Assembly: GCA_030435675.1 (NCBI GenBank)
Contig: CM059621.1
Coordinates: 17,298,001-17,362,000 of the forward strand
Reading direction: 5' to 3'
Length of the DNA: 64,000 nt
DNA from: Steinernema hermaphroditum
Taxonomy: Eukaryota; Nematoda; Chromadorea; Rhabditida; Steinernematidae
Positions 10,935 through 22,600 of this stretch are shown piece by piece; position 1 is the stretch's first letter, and the number at the start of each line of letters is the position of its first letter. Under the pieces are notes generated by a model. The model was given only the letters and a program-made list of their open reading frames with translations. It searched no databases and was not told where the DNA came from. A program made the translations under genes and the position numbers.

Positions 10935-10978
10935 CTTCAATCTGAAATGAGGACATTAAATGGATCCATATGAACAGA

Positions 10979-11300
10979 TCGTTACGAACAACAGATAGCC
11001 CTCACGATCAATTCATCTGTTCCACCGTATTTAACATCCAGCGACGACCCAAGAAAAAGGTAGAATGCCCTCGTTCTCGCGCATTTCCGAATTCCATCGA
11101 CGTAGAATCCGGGCCTTGAAGCGAGCAACCTCAACAGCAGTCTATGCTCGTTAGCCTGTCTCAAATCAAACGTCCCAAAACTTGCAAAGCCGAGTGTCTG
11201 CAGTCTGTGTCTAGTCTGGCAAATTTCTGCTTCAACGGCGTATTGTAAGCTGTGATCGGTCGGAGATGGTAGAAATGCGTCGTATGTGGCTTATCGTTTG
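10979..11300. repeat. Diverged direct repeat, copy 1
   Basis: Starting at ATCGTTACGA, the segment aligns with 12516-12835 with scattered substitutions and small gaps. Shared blocks include CAGTCTATG, GCCTGTCTCAAATCA and CGTATTG(T/C)AAGCTGTGATC. The two copies flank mrps-7. Neither has a convincing gene; short frames in them (for example 10982-11164 minus) are not conserved. Confidence 0.7.
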
Positions 11301-11443
11301 CGCGAGGAGAAGCAATGTACACAACAGCTGCTCAGAACCCAACAAGTCCACAAAACCACGCATACAGTCAAAGACATGGCGAACAAACGCGTCTGATGGA
11401 TATACTTTACAGCAAAACATCTTTAATCCAAAAAACAAAACAG

Positions 11444-12214
11444 TTAAGTTCTATAATGTGCATAGGCGCGGTTAGCTTCACACAACTTGTGCAGTTCCTG
11501 CTTCGCTTGAATAGTCAATCCTTCATTCTTGCTGGCAGCGAGCAATTCTGTGGCCAAAATGTCGGCGCTTGAAGTTTCTCCCTTTCTGGCTTTTTGTCTG
11601 CAGATATCGCGCATCATCTTCATGGCACGGAACTCCGCTTCAGCTTCAGGGATGGGGAACGGTACTTTATATGTGGTACCACCTGTAATTACTCATTAGT
11701 GGGCAGCACAAAGATTCGCGAACCTCGAGTCACACCCAAAAGCTTCATAAGTGGACGGCAATTCAAAAGCGCCTTGTTGGCAATGGCAAACGCATCAAGT
11801 TCGATCTGTTCCTTCTCTTCATCGGTTTTCGCTCGCAGCCATGCCTTGTACTGTCGGCGCTTCACAATTTCCAGTGCCGAAAGGACGATGCTGCGCGTTA
11901 TCTCTTTCTTGCCGTCCTTCATGAACACGCGGACCAGCTTGTCAACGACGTGATCCCTGTAGAACACCGGCGACTGATCGCTTTTCAGCGCTTTGATGAA
12001 CAAGAAGTTGCGTGGGTCGTCGAGTTCCAGTGGCTCGGAAAGCTGAAAGAAATAACGCCAATCTACACAGAGAAAAGTGCTGATTTACCGCGTCTATGCT
12101 TACTGTGGGATCGGTGAATAGCTTCGGGTCGTAGCGGTCAAAGTGAACGGCTGACGTGGAGAGGAATCGTACGCTGTTCGCGGAGAACGCCGCGCGGAAA
12201 CAAGAAGCGAGCAT
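11444..12214 (-). CDS. mrps-7: Mitochondrial ribosomal protein S7 (uS7m)
   Basis: Exons 12214-12089, 12042-11724 and 11682-11444 join in phase to 227 residues. The ATG directly follows a CTTTTACAG acceptor, a likely spliced-leader site. An Arg/Ser-rich mitochondrial presequence (MLASCFRAAFSANSVRF) precedes the S7 fold, with the family block KLLGVTRGGTTYKVPFPIP and a C-terminal helix ending AYAHYRT. uS7m nucleates assembly of the head of the mitochondrial small subunit on 12S rRNA. The second intron is only 41 nt and lies exactly in the RGG codon run. Length is normal for the family. Confidence 0.92.
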
Positions 12215-13047
12215 CTGTAAAAGCACATTGATCGCAATGACTGCAGCATCAGATGTCACATATCAATACAGCGACTCAACTTTTCGCATCCACACACAGA
12301 TAAAGTAGAAAACTGAACTCAAGTACAAAATTTAAAATTGATGGAAACGACTTTACATGAGAAAGGAAACAAAAATACAATTTCGTCTCGAAGTGAGGAA
12401 AATCGTTGTATGGAAGTGGTAGAACCAAGAGATTTGCAGCAATTAATTCGTACGTAAACTTTTGCAAGTTGAGAAATTTGATCCATTCTACAGTCACCTA
12501 CGGAAGGTCTCTCTGAATCGTTACGAATAAAATGAATTTGCAGCCCCACTGTATTCAAAATCCAGCGATGGCAGATTCAAGAAAACCGTACTATATGCCT
12601 GCGTAATAGATGCCTTCCGCCCCGCGGATTTCCAAATTCCATTCACATGTAACTCGGGTCTCGCAGCGAGCAACCGCAATTGCAGTCTATGTCTCGTTTG
12701 CCTGTCTCAAATCAGACGTCCCATACTTGTAAAGCCCTTCGAGTGTGTGTGTCTATTTCGTGAAAATTTCTGTCTTTGCGGCGTATTGCAAGCTGTGATC
12801 TGCTAGAAATGCGTCGCATGCGGCCTGCGATTGTGCGATAAGACGCGGTTTTTGCAGAATAATTTTCGGAATTTGTATTTTTGCTGTCTTTCCTGCGCCC
12901 TGGACCTTGTCAGGGTAGATTTTAGCGGTTTACGGGTGAATATGATTCATGGTTTTGCGGGATGGTAGTACGTGGTTTCGATCAGTATTGGCTGGGAGTG
13001 ATTTTTCAAACTTATTAGCTGAAGTGTAATCTGCTTGTTCTCTTCAG
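12215..13047. repeat. Intergenic region with diverged direct repeat, copy 2 (12516-12835)
   Basis: The second copy of the 10979-11300 repeat lies at 12516-12835. The rest (12215-12515 and 12836-13047) shows no coding region. It is presumably the promoter region of mrps-7 and of the divergent coiled-coil gene. Confidence 0.65.
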
Positions 13048-13782
13048 ATGGATCTTTCATTCGATGATGTCCTAAAGCAACGGGATATCCTGCAAACGAA
13101 AGTGGCTGAATGCGAAGGTGTGATTGAGAAGAAAAGCATCGTGATTGCCACGTTGCATGAAGATCTTCGTAGGAACAAGGTGTAATAGACTTATTACAAC
13201 ATTCGTTAATGTTTTCTTTTCAAGCTTAACTATGAGGACGAAACGCTCAAGCAACGCGGCGCTATGCAGTGCAAAATGAGCGAATGCGAAGAACTCATCA
13301 CCAAAAAGGAACAGGAGATGGCTGCGCTGCGTGAGCAGATCGCTGGACAAAACGCGAACTTTGACGAGTTCCAGAAAGAATTTGAAGAAATCCTCCGGCA
13401 GCGTGACGATTTGCATTATAAAATGTTCAAGCTTGCGGAAGAACGTAATACGCTCTGTGCTCAGAAAGAGGTAAGAATGCACTACACTAAAAATGACGTA
13501 CAATGGAGCCTTTCCTATTTAGGACCTTGAGAACAAGTTAATGAACCTTGAAAAGGTCGTCGCACAGTGCACTGACCTGCAATGTAAGTTGAGCGAACGT
13601 GATGAGGAGCGTAAGAAGCTCTATGCGCACAAAGAGGCAGGTTAATTCATGGTCGATGGAAGTGACGATTCGATTATTTTCAGGATCTGGAAATGAGGAA
13701 CACAAAGCTTCAGAAGGACAACGAAGAACTGAAGCAGTTAGTTGAAAAGAAGAGGGAAAGACGGGGCTGCTTCATCTTCTAA
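13048..13782 (+). CDS. Coiled-coil protein with C-terminal prenylation box
   Basis: Exons 13048-13179, 13225-13470, 13523-13636 and 13684-13782, all phase 0, give 196 residues. The ATG directly follows CTCTTCAG. Nearly the whole protein is charged heptad-repeat coiled coil with an internal repeat, K-M-S-E-C-E-E-L versus K-V-A-E-C-E-G-V, and two exons begin DLE. It ends RRGCFIF, a basic patch plus a CaaX-type cysteine (CFIF) that could be prenylated and hold the protein on a membrane. The third intron uses a GC donor (GAG then GCAGGT). I do not recognise the family. Confidence 0.75.
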
Positions 13783-14199
13783 TCTGTTGTTATTATTGTT
13801 TGCAATGTGCTGCGTCTAAGCCGTTGTCATAAATATTAAAGTAATTTATGTGTTCATGTTTCAGGATTCGTCTCAAGCTGGTGGAGGTTTGGATCTACTT
13901 CGCTCCGTGGGTGGGAGTGAATCAGATGTTTCGTTTTTGTCGAGAAATGCAACGCCCGGATAAGGGTGGAGGTGAATCAAGTGTTTTGACTTGGCGATGA
14001 CGGGAGATACATACGTGGCTCAAGTTTCCCATTGCAGAGGGCGATTTGATTCATCACCGGCGAATGCTTCAATTGCTTCATGGTCGCTTGACTCTATTCT
14101 ATTTGCTTCCGTTTTCGGAATCAAGGTTCTGCTCATGTTCATTTCCTTTCTGTCACGTCGTGATGTCTTTGATTCCGCCTAATTTTGCTCCTTTCGCAG
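13783..14199 (+). other. Gap with a possible alternative last exon (13865-13963)
   Basis: After the acceptor GTTTCAG at 13864 an open frame of 32 residues (DSSQAGGGLDLLRSVGGSES and 12 more, ending NATPG) runs to TAA at 13961. Its phase fits joining to exon 3 of the coiled-coil gene, skipping the exon with the prenylation box. The rest of the gap shows nothing but the spliced-leader-like acceptor of the next gene. Confidence 0.35.
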
Positions 14200-15675
14200 A
14201 TGGGGATGCTCTTTTCACCGGTCGGCGCCTTCGCCGCCATCTGCATTCTCCCCACCCTGAGCTACACGTATGGCGGACCACCGGTTCTTCCCGGTAAGTA
14301 GCTGAAGTAGACTTCATTTTCGTTTTCGAGCGATTAGAGTCTACCGTAGAAAGAGTCTAGAATTCAGTAAGAAGAATCCGTCTAGACTGTGCTATGCATT
14401 GCAGAAAAGGTTATTCCACTAAATTTGGGAAGTGGTCGGAATTCGAATTGGGGTGCACCTTTTGTACATATAGAGTCTCTCTGCCTTAAATTGAGAGTAC
14501 CCAATCATGACTCACTAGTCTCGAAGAGTTTTTGGTGATCATGAGGATTGGGACAGCTTTGATGCATTTCGAAGCAACCATTTGCAGTATTGGCTCCAAA
14601 CTTCGGGCCTGCCAAACCCCCAGATCACTGCAACACACACTGTCTCACGAACATGACCGACGTGGCGATGATGTGGTGGCAATCGAACGAAACGAATACG
14701 AAAAACGGCGAGCGATACAATAAGGTCTGCGAGTGAGTCGCGCTTATTCGACTCTCTTTATATTCTCTCTCTTCGCCCTAGGGGCTACGAGGAGACGAAG
14801 CAGTGTGTGGAGTCCATCAAGGACTGCCCGACGTACGACTTCTACACGACCGTGAACAGTGGCATCAAGTACATGTGCGAGGAGCAGCGAGTCGCATTCG
14901 ACTACTTGAAGAGCTGCATGGACGAGCACCTGATGAACGTGTACCAAAGTAAAACTGTCCCTGTGGGTGGTCCTGATGTAGGCGACCGCTTTAGTATGCG
15001 ACTCGGAGTGCCGTCCCGTCGCGCTCCTCCATGGGCTCGTGTGGAAGCAGGTGCTGCAGGACGTTTTCCCAGTCATGCGCAATCTGGACAGGAAGCTCAA
15101 TCGTGTCGGGATCAACGAGGGTTGCAAGTAGGCTAAGAATGTCCACCAAACTTGAGAGTCTAGAGAATGTTTTGGATCTATGCTGACCAGTCGGACTAAT
15201 TCAAAATCTATCTAGCTTTCCTAAATTCCACCAAAGAACAAATCAGAATCCTGTTTTTCTTTAGAACGTCCAAATGCCTGTTGATGTGCATGAAGACGAA
15301 GTACAACGCTCTCTGCAATGGCACCCTCGGTTCCCTGATAGTCGTAAGCCAAAGCTCCCTCCTCACCAACGCCGATTACCTGTCCTTTAGAAAACGGTGA
15401 TGCGTCCGTTCAGCGACATGTACGATAGCACGGACGGGGCCACCCTCTGGCTGAAGTACCTGCTGCCGGACGGCTGCAGCTACTTGTACGACAAGGCGCA
15501 GATGACCGAGTTCATGATCCCTACGGCCGATGAGCAGCTGATCAAGGCGGAGTATCAGAAGCTGACCGTTGATCAGAATGCGAAGTTGGTCAGATTGGGC
15601 GTTCCCGAGAACGACGACTACCGGAAGGACATCATGTGGCGACTGCTCCCGAAACTCCCTCGTAAAATTGAATGA
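14200..15675 (+). CDS. Secreted Cys-rich protein, CPG4/DUF19-like
   Basis: Exons 14200-14293, 14588-14732, 14782-14948, 14995-15127, 15265-15343 and 15391-15675 join in phase to 300 residues. The ATG follows the acceptor CCTTTCGCAG. A signal peptide (FAAICILPTLSY) precedes a region with many cysteines: HCNTHCLTN, KQCVESIKDCPTY, GIKYMCEEQ, ICDSECRPV and KCLLMCMKTKYNALCNGTLG. This layout resembles the nematode chondroitin proteoglycan 4 (CPG4) and T20D4.11-like domains, secreted proteins of unclear function. The last 95 residues have one Cys and no clear motif. The family label is by pattern. Confidence 0.7.
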
Positions 15676-15779
15676 ATACATGTGTTTTGTGGACATTGAT
15701 CCAATCGCCTAAAAGGGTGTCTAAATGGATAAAATCCGTAACGCATTGTACGCATAGGAATCGCACTAATGTCGAGCAA

Positions 15780-16270
15780 CAGGATATCACAGATTGAGTT
15801 CGAAGTGGCCACCTTTTGCCGCGATGTAGGCCTCCAAATGCTTTGGGAAATTTTTCACTGTGGCCTCCAGAGTTCGGATTGAAATTTGGTCCCATGCCTT
15901 CTGGAGAGCGGCCTTCTGCGAGACGATTGTTGTTTTGCGAACTCGGCAGACCTTCTCCTCCAAGATGCACTGCAAGATCCATGGGGTTCAAATCGAGACT
16001 GTTTGAGGGCCAATCTTGCTTGGTTGAAAAGTCTGGAATCCTCTCCTAACAGAAGTCCATTGTTGATTTGTCTCCATGGACGCCTAGTCTTGCATCAGCG
16101 TCAATCAGCGTTTTCGAAGTGTTCTTGCACATAGGAAAGTAAACGCATCCTTCGAAATCAAATTTTGACAGATGGAGAACTTGATCTTTTCCATGAGACC
16201 TAGGCTCACAGCCACCACTGAAGCAGGGAAGTAGCTTCTTTGCACAGCGGCAACCATATCAACTGCGCCT
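15780..16270 (-). pseudogene. Tc1/mariner transposase relic
   Basis: The minus strand shows WPSNSLDLNPMD, the third-aspartate block of mariner transposases. After a one-base frameshift it continues as CILEEKVCRVRKT, KAALQKAWDQIS and ends FPKHLEAYIAAKGGHFELNL, the usual mariner C-terminus. Weaker likeness (ASVVAVSLGLMEKIKF) extends upstream to about 16250. It is broken by the frameshift and lacks the N-terminal half; I found no terminal repeats. Confidence 0.8.
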
Positions 16271-16680
16271 GTTGTGGCAGTTTCGGGGTTATTTCGATGC
16301 CGGTTCCACGATAGTCGATGAGCGTCTGATCTATACCCTATTGGGATTGAACTGTATGACTATCTTTCTTACAGTATAAGCCGCTAGAGCATGCCGTCTA
16401 GATGTTTTGGTCTAGACTTCCTACGTCCACAATCATAAATTACAGTAGATGTCCTTTTGGAATGCGCATCGATTAAAAAGAGAAATTTTATTACACCTTT
16501 GATTGCCCTTCTTCTTCTGGCGACTCACAGCTTCTTGATAAGGTCTTCGGACATAAAATCCACTGAATTTTATGTCCGCCGAGCGCACTTATCGCCCGCA
16601 ACTTTATATCTTTACGACTTGCTCGGACTGTGGGTACATTGGGGCTTCTCCAGTGATCAGTGCTTCTGCTTCTCCTGGTC
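16271..16680 (+). promoter_or_regulatory. Upstream region of S10 gene 2 with GATA sites and a perfect hairpin
   Basis: GATAAG at 16537-16542 and its complement CTTATC at 16588-16593 lie within 145 bases of the start codon. GATA factors of the ELT-2 type drive intestinal genes in nematodes. Between them is a perfect 11-bp inverted repeat, GGACATAAAAT (16549-16559) and ATTTTATGTCC (16567-16577) with a 7-base loop. The rest of the region shows no gene. Confidence 0.5.
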
Positions 16681-19600
16681 ATGAGTGGCGGCGCCTGGCA
16701 GCTTCTCGCTGCAGCGCTCTTCTCGGCGCTCGTGAGGGCGACGCCTGAGGCGGACTCCGATTTGGTGACCGATCTTCCCGGCCTTAGCTTTCAGCCCTCC
16801 TTCAAGCAGTATTCCGGCTACCTCAGCGTTCCGTCGGGCAACAAACTCCACTACTGGTAGGTATCTGTGGCGTACTGAGCGTACTTGACTATGGTAGGGT
16901 TCCGTTGATTGCTAAGGAAACGAAGATCTCTGGTACATATCGCTTTTTCTCAGATTTTTGTTTTCTCAAATCAAATAAAAAACCCTTTGGTGTTCAGCCG
17001 ATAAGCATAAGCACATATTTTTTTGGGTGTGCTTACCTGGAACATGTATTCTTTTGTCCCGGAAAGTACTAATTCGGTTCGCGTCTTTACTTCGGGTTAA
17101 ACGAGCCGAATAGAATGTTTGATAGAAAATCGGGCACCAACCAATTCCGACTATTTATTGTTCTCCAGCAGCTCTCATTTCGCCACTTTTTTAAATGGAT
17201 AGTCTAATTACGAGCATTCGACTCCCATGCCATCCCCTCCACCACACCTAAAAACCACACAACTGCCGTTTACACCAATAAGGGCGAAGGGTATCGAGAC
17301 TCGTTTTGGATTCTGACATCACTTTGGTGACTCCGATAAGAGAAATAGTTGTTATTAGACGTTAAAACACAAAATATTCTTGCACACATACTACGCACTA
17401 CGTGACATCAACCTTAACTGTAGCGTTAGGCATCTATCGCGTGTACTTCCACTGGGTGTGCCCATCACTATACATCACACTTTCAGGCTTGTTGAGTCCC
17501 AGTCAAACGCTTCCACCGATCCTCTTGTCCTCTGGCTGAACGGAGGCCCGGGTTGCTCCTCCCTCGGCGGCTTCTTCACCGAGCACGGCCCCTTCCACCC
17601 GAATCCCGACGGACAAACGCTGTTTGAGAATGTGTTCAGCTGGAACAAGGTAACGACACTTTTATTGCCTTCCGATAAGACGCGCACTGGCAGGGCGCCA
17701 ACGTCCTCTACTTAGAGGCGCCTCAGGGGGTCGGCTTCTCCTATCGGCCCTCGGATCAGAGCGCTGACAACAGCTGGAACGACGACAAAACGGCGCAAGA
17801 CAACGTCGATGCCGTCAAGGCGTTCCTCGACCGTTTTCCTCAGTACAAAACGAGGGACTTCTACGTCACCGGCGAGTCCTACGGCGGCGTCTACGTGCCC
17901 ACGCTCACCAACAAGCTTATCCAGATGATCCAGGGAGGGAAGCTGCAGGCGAACCTCGTGGGAATGGTCGTCGGAAACGGAGAACTCAGCGAGTACCAGC
18001 AGGTCAACTCGGCCATCGATCTCAACTACTACAGGGGAATCATCGGAAAAACGTAATCTTTGATCTGTTTGACTGATAAGGAGCACAGAAAGGGTGGAAG
18101 CGAGTCACAAGTGGTTGGACTACAGAGCTCGCTCTAGAATGTCCAAGGTGGAGGTGAAGAAAACCACCAGAGGGCTCGCTTTAAATCAGAAGGCATGAGC
18201 ACAAGCCGCAACCTAAGCCAAGGCTAGATGTTAGGCCATAAGGGGCTCGCTTAATCTACAACGTATGTATGCAAAGTGAATAAGCTCCCATCGCTCGCTG
18301 CAACATAAGATGTCTAGGCACGCGTCTAAAACCTAAAAACGCTACATCCATCTGGTGTGGAAGCCGAAGCTTATTCTTCGCGCTAAGAAAAAGTTATTTT
18401 AAAAACATTTAGAGAATTTCGCGCTGTGGACGTGGAGCAAGTCTTTGGTGGCTAACAAAAGAGAGTTAGTCGATATCCGAAGCATCACTCCTGAAGACAT
18501 AAGGGAATCGAGCGGGGGACGCCTGAAATCCGGCGGGGATGCCTGAAACGGCTTTATGTCTAAGTTTCGCATGTACAAGGCAGTGGGTGGAAAAAATGAA
18601 GTAGTCCATCTAACCCATTATACATATACACAATAGAGAGTCCGCAACCCATGGTATCGGAAGAGAATTAACTGTACATCATGATGTAGGTTTAGTTCTA
18701 GGAAGAATTTAGAAGGTGCTCATGAGCTGCTAATAGGGGGGGGGGCATGTCCGGGTCATGTCACTTTGGATGTAAAACCTCGCGCCCTTACCAGAGCAAC
18801 GAGTCGACACCTTCCACCCTAAACGTGGCCACCACTAATGACAAAACGTTTCAGTCAGTTCGAGCAGCTGAAATCGTGCTGCAGCGACTCGGACGGCCTG
18901 CCTCTCTCCAAATGCGACTTCAGCAGCTTCGTCACCTTCGACCAGTGGGGAAACGCGCGCCCCAAACTGAACTTCAACAACCAGACGTTCAACGACTGCG
19001 CCGCCAACGTCGTCAAGTACGGTTTCCAGAAAGTGTGGGGCCTGACAAGTCGCTACAAGAACGACGTCTACAACACCTACCAGGACTGCTATAAGAAGCC
19101 CGTCGACGGCTATGGAGCCCAGGAGCACATCAGAAGGAAGCGCTCCTCGTCCACGTCGCCGATCAACAACGGCTACAATCCGTTTGTCGATTTTGGGGTA
19201 CAAAAGTGCGTAGTAGCCTTTGATGACGGACCATTTAGGGACTCCGAAACCTCGATTCCACTGACAGCCAAGGTGGTTTCCAGTGCTATATGGATGACGC
19301 CACACAGAGCTATTTAAGGCTGAAAAGTGTGCGCCAGGCCCTCCACATTCCCGACGAGGTTCCCGACTGGACTGACTGCAGGTAGGGCACAAATTTAGAA
19401 GATGATTTATGGCGTTGCAGCGACAATGTTGGCAACAACTACTACCAACAGAACCACGACACCACTCCTATATTCCAGTCGATCCTCGATTCCGGTAGAT
19501 TCCTGTCTGTCCGCCTCCTTCTTAACTCACTTCAGGCTACTCTCTTCGAATCCTCATCTACAACGGCGACGTCGACATGGCCTGCAACTTCCTCGGCGAC

Positions 19601-22600
19601 CAGTGGTTCGTCGAGGCGCTTGCAGCGAAATACGGCTTTACCGTAGTCCAAGAATTCGGAGAATGGTTCTACATGGCTAATGCTGGCCTTAGACACACTC
19701 CCGCCGGGTATAAGAAGCAGTTTAGATACAAGAATATTACTTTAGATCAGCTGACAGTGAAGGTAGATGCGTCTATCCCCGATTCATCCATCTACCGTAA
19801 CGTTTTTAGGGAGCCGGCCACTTCGTGCCAGTCGATAGACCAGCCCAGGCCCTCCAGATGATCTCCAACTACATCCTCAACGCCAATTATAGCGCTATGA
19901 TACCGTATTCCACTGCACCACAGCCTCTTCTTTCCCAATATCAAAAACCTCAACCAGCCAGTAGGCTTTCCAAGGGTTTAAGGTCTTATCATCCAATTTA
20001 GTGACCCGAAAACAGGCGGACAGAATCGTCGAACTTCCCGGCCTCACCTTCCCCATCAACTTCAACCAGTACTCCGGATATCTCCAGGCCTCAACTGGAA
20101 ACTATCTCCATTATTGGCTCGTCGAGTCCCAGGCCAATCCTAGCTCCGACCCTCTTGTCCTCTGGCTGAACGGCGGTCCCGGATGCTCGTCTCTCGGAGG
20201 ATTCCTCACCGAACTCGGCCCGTTCCACCCGAATCCCGACGGAAAGACCCTCTTCGAGAACGTCTACTCGTGGAACAAGGGCGCCAACGTCCTCTTCCTC
20301 GAAGGTCCGCGCAACGTCGGCTTTTCCTACCAGGACAAGTCTCAGAACTCCGATGACAATTACAACGACCAGAAAACAGCCAATGACAACTACTTGGCCA
20401 TTAAAGACTTCCTCTCTGTCTACCAGGAGTACCGTAATCGGCCCTTCTACGTCACCGGCGAGTCCTATGGTGGCGTCTACGTCCCTACCCTGACCTCCCT
20501 TCTTGTGGACAAGATCCAATCGGGAGAACTGCAGGGACTCAACCTCGTGGGAATGGCCGTCGGAAACGGAGAACTCAGTCGCGTCCAGCAGATCAAATCG
20601 GCCATCTCCCTTCTCTACTACCACGGAATGTACGGTAAACAGCAGTGGGACCAGCTGCGGCAGTGCTGTGACGACCTGGACAGCTACCAGGATCTGGCCA
20701 CCTGTGATTTCACCAAACACATCACTCTGGACAAGTACGGTAACGCCCAGCCCATCGACAATTCCAGCACGTGTGGACCTCTCATCGTCCAAATGGGACA
20801 AAACGGCGTTTGGGACATCGGCAAAGTGTAGGTCACCACCATATGGCTCTGTCTAGACAGCCTGCTTCAGACAAGACGTCTACAACATGTATCAGGACTG
20901 CTATCAGCAGAAGACTCAAGTGTTTGGTTCACGTAACCTGAGACCCCATAAGGAGGCGCTCAAACAACAGCTGCTCACGCTTTCCTATGACATGAAGAAT
21001 CCGAATGTGAGGAAACGTCTCACGTCTAAAGGGACCTGCTGTGTTTAGTTCAACACTTACTCCACCGACAGCCAAGGCGGATTCCCGTGCTTCGCCTCCA
21101 GCGCCGCCCAGAAGTGGATCAACTCTAAGGACGTCCGCGCCGCTCTCCACATTCCCGACTATGTTCAGAATTGGACCGATTGCAAGTGAGTAGAGGGGGA
21201 ATACATTTCCCAAAAAAGGGAAACATGGAAACACCAAAAGGCCGGAAGAACCACGAATGGGTGGGATAAGGGAAGAAGATCACCAGGGACTGGTCTTATT
21301 AAAACAAAGTAAAAATGTACACCAGAGGGTAGCCTTGAGTGACTTGTATTTTTCGGATTGGTCTGTCACAGCCTGTGACTGACTCACAGGTGTACAGGCC
21401 TATGTGAAGTCTCGACTGTCGACAAATGGGCGAGAGTGGCCTTGGTCCCACCACGAAGATTCTGAAATTTTGCCATGAGAACACTGTGCAGAAGATTTTC
21501 CTAGTTTCTACCATTTGCTTGTCATCACTGTCAGTGTTAATCGTTCCGAGACCCGAGTCTTCATCCATTTGGACTTCGAGTTAGCCTCGGACTCGATGCA
21601 AAGGGCTAAAGGAAATTCGCTCGGTCAGCGTGCGTGTGGTCCCTAAGATTCGTAAACCAAAGCGTACTGTATGAATGACCAAAGCATCCAAATTCGGTAT
21701 TCTCGTCTCGACTCTTGCATTTTTCGCACTCTTGCATTGCCAAGTAGTTGAGTCACTTCTTATTCGTTTAGTGACGACATCAACTCCATCTACGTCCAAC
21801 AGTACAACGACACCGGCGCCGTCTTCGACCACATCTACGCCTCTGGCTATCCCCTCCGCGTCCTCATCTACAACGGCGACATCGACACGGTGTGCAACTT
21901 CCTCGGCGACCAGTGGTTCATCGAGGGCACCGCCACCCGCAACGGTCTCGCCACAACCAAGAAGTACGACCAGTGGCTGTACAAGGGCCAGATCGGAGGC
22001 TACTGGAAGCGCTTCAACGGCGCACAGCTCGAGATCGACCTGTTGACGGTGAAGGGCGCCGGCCACTTGGTGCCCACCGACCGCCCCGGACCCGCCTTCC
22101 AGATGATCAACAACTTCCTCGCCCACAGGGACTACGGTAGCGACATGGTCGCCTACGGAAACAACCGCACGCCTCTCAAGAAGCAGTACAGTGTCCAGGA
22201 GAAGATCGCCAGCTACGCTCTGCCCAGAATCAACGCCCTCCCGATGGTGAAGGAGTACCTCGAGAGGAAGGGTCTTCAACCTAAGCGGAGCCCAAAGAAG
22301 AGCATCAGCCGCAAAAAGCCCATGAAGAGGGTCAAGAGGGACAATGCCAACGACAAGGCGAGCGACAAGATCACGAAGCTCCCTGGGCTCCTTTTCAACC
22401 CAACTTTTGACCAGTACTCCGGCTTCTTGGACGCCTCCAACGGCACACATCTTCACTACTGGCTGACGGAATCCCAGAACGACCCAGCCAACGACCCGAT
22501 CGTCCTCTGGCTAAACGGAGGTCCCGGTTGCTCCTCGTTGGGTGGGCTCCTCACCGAATTGGGACCTTTCCGACCCTCCGCCGACGGACAGCATCTCTTC

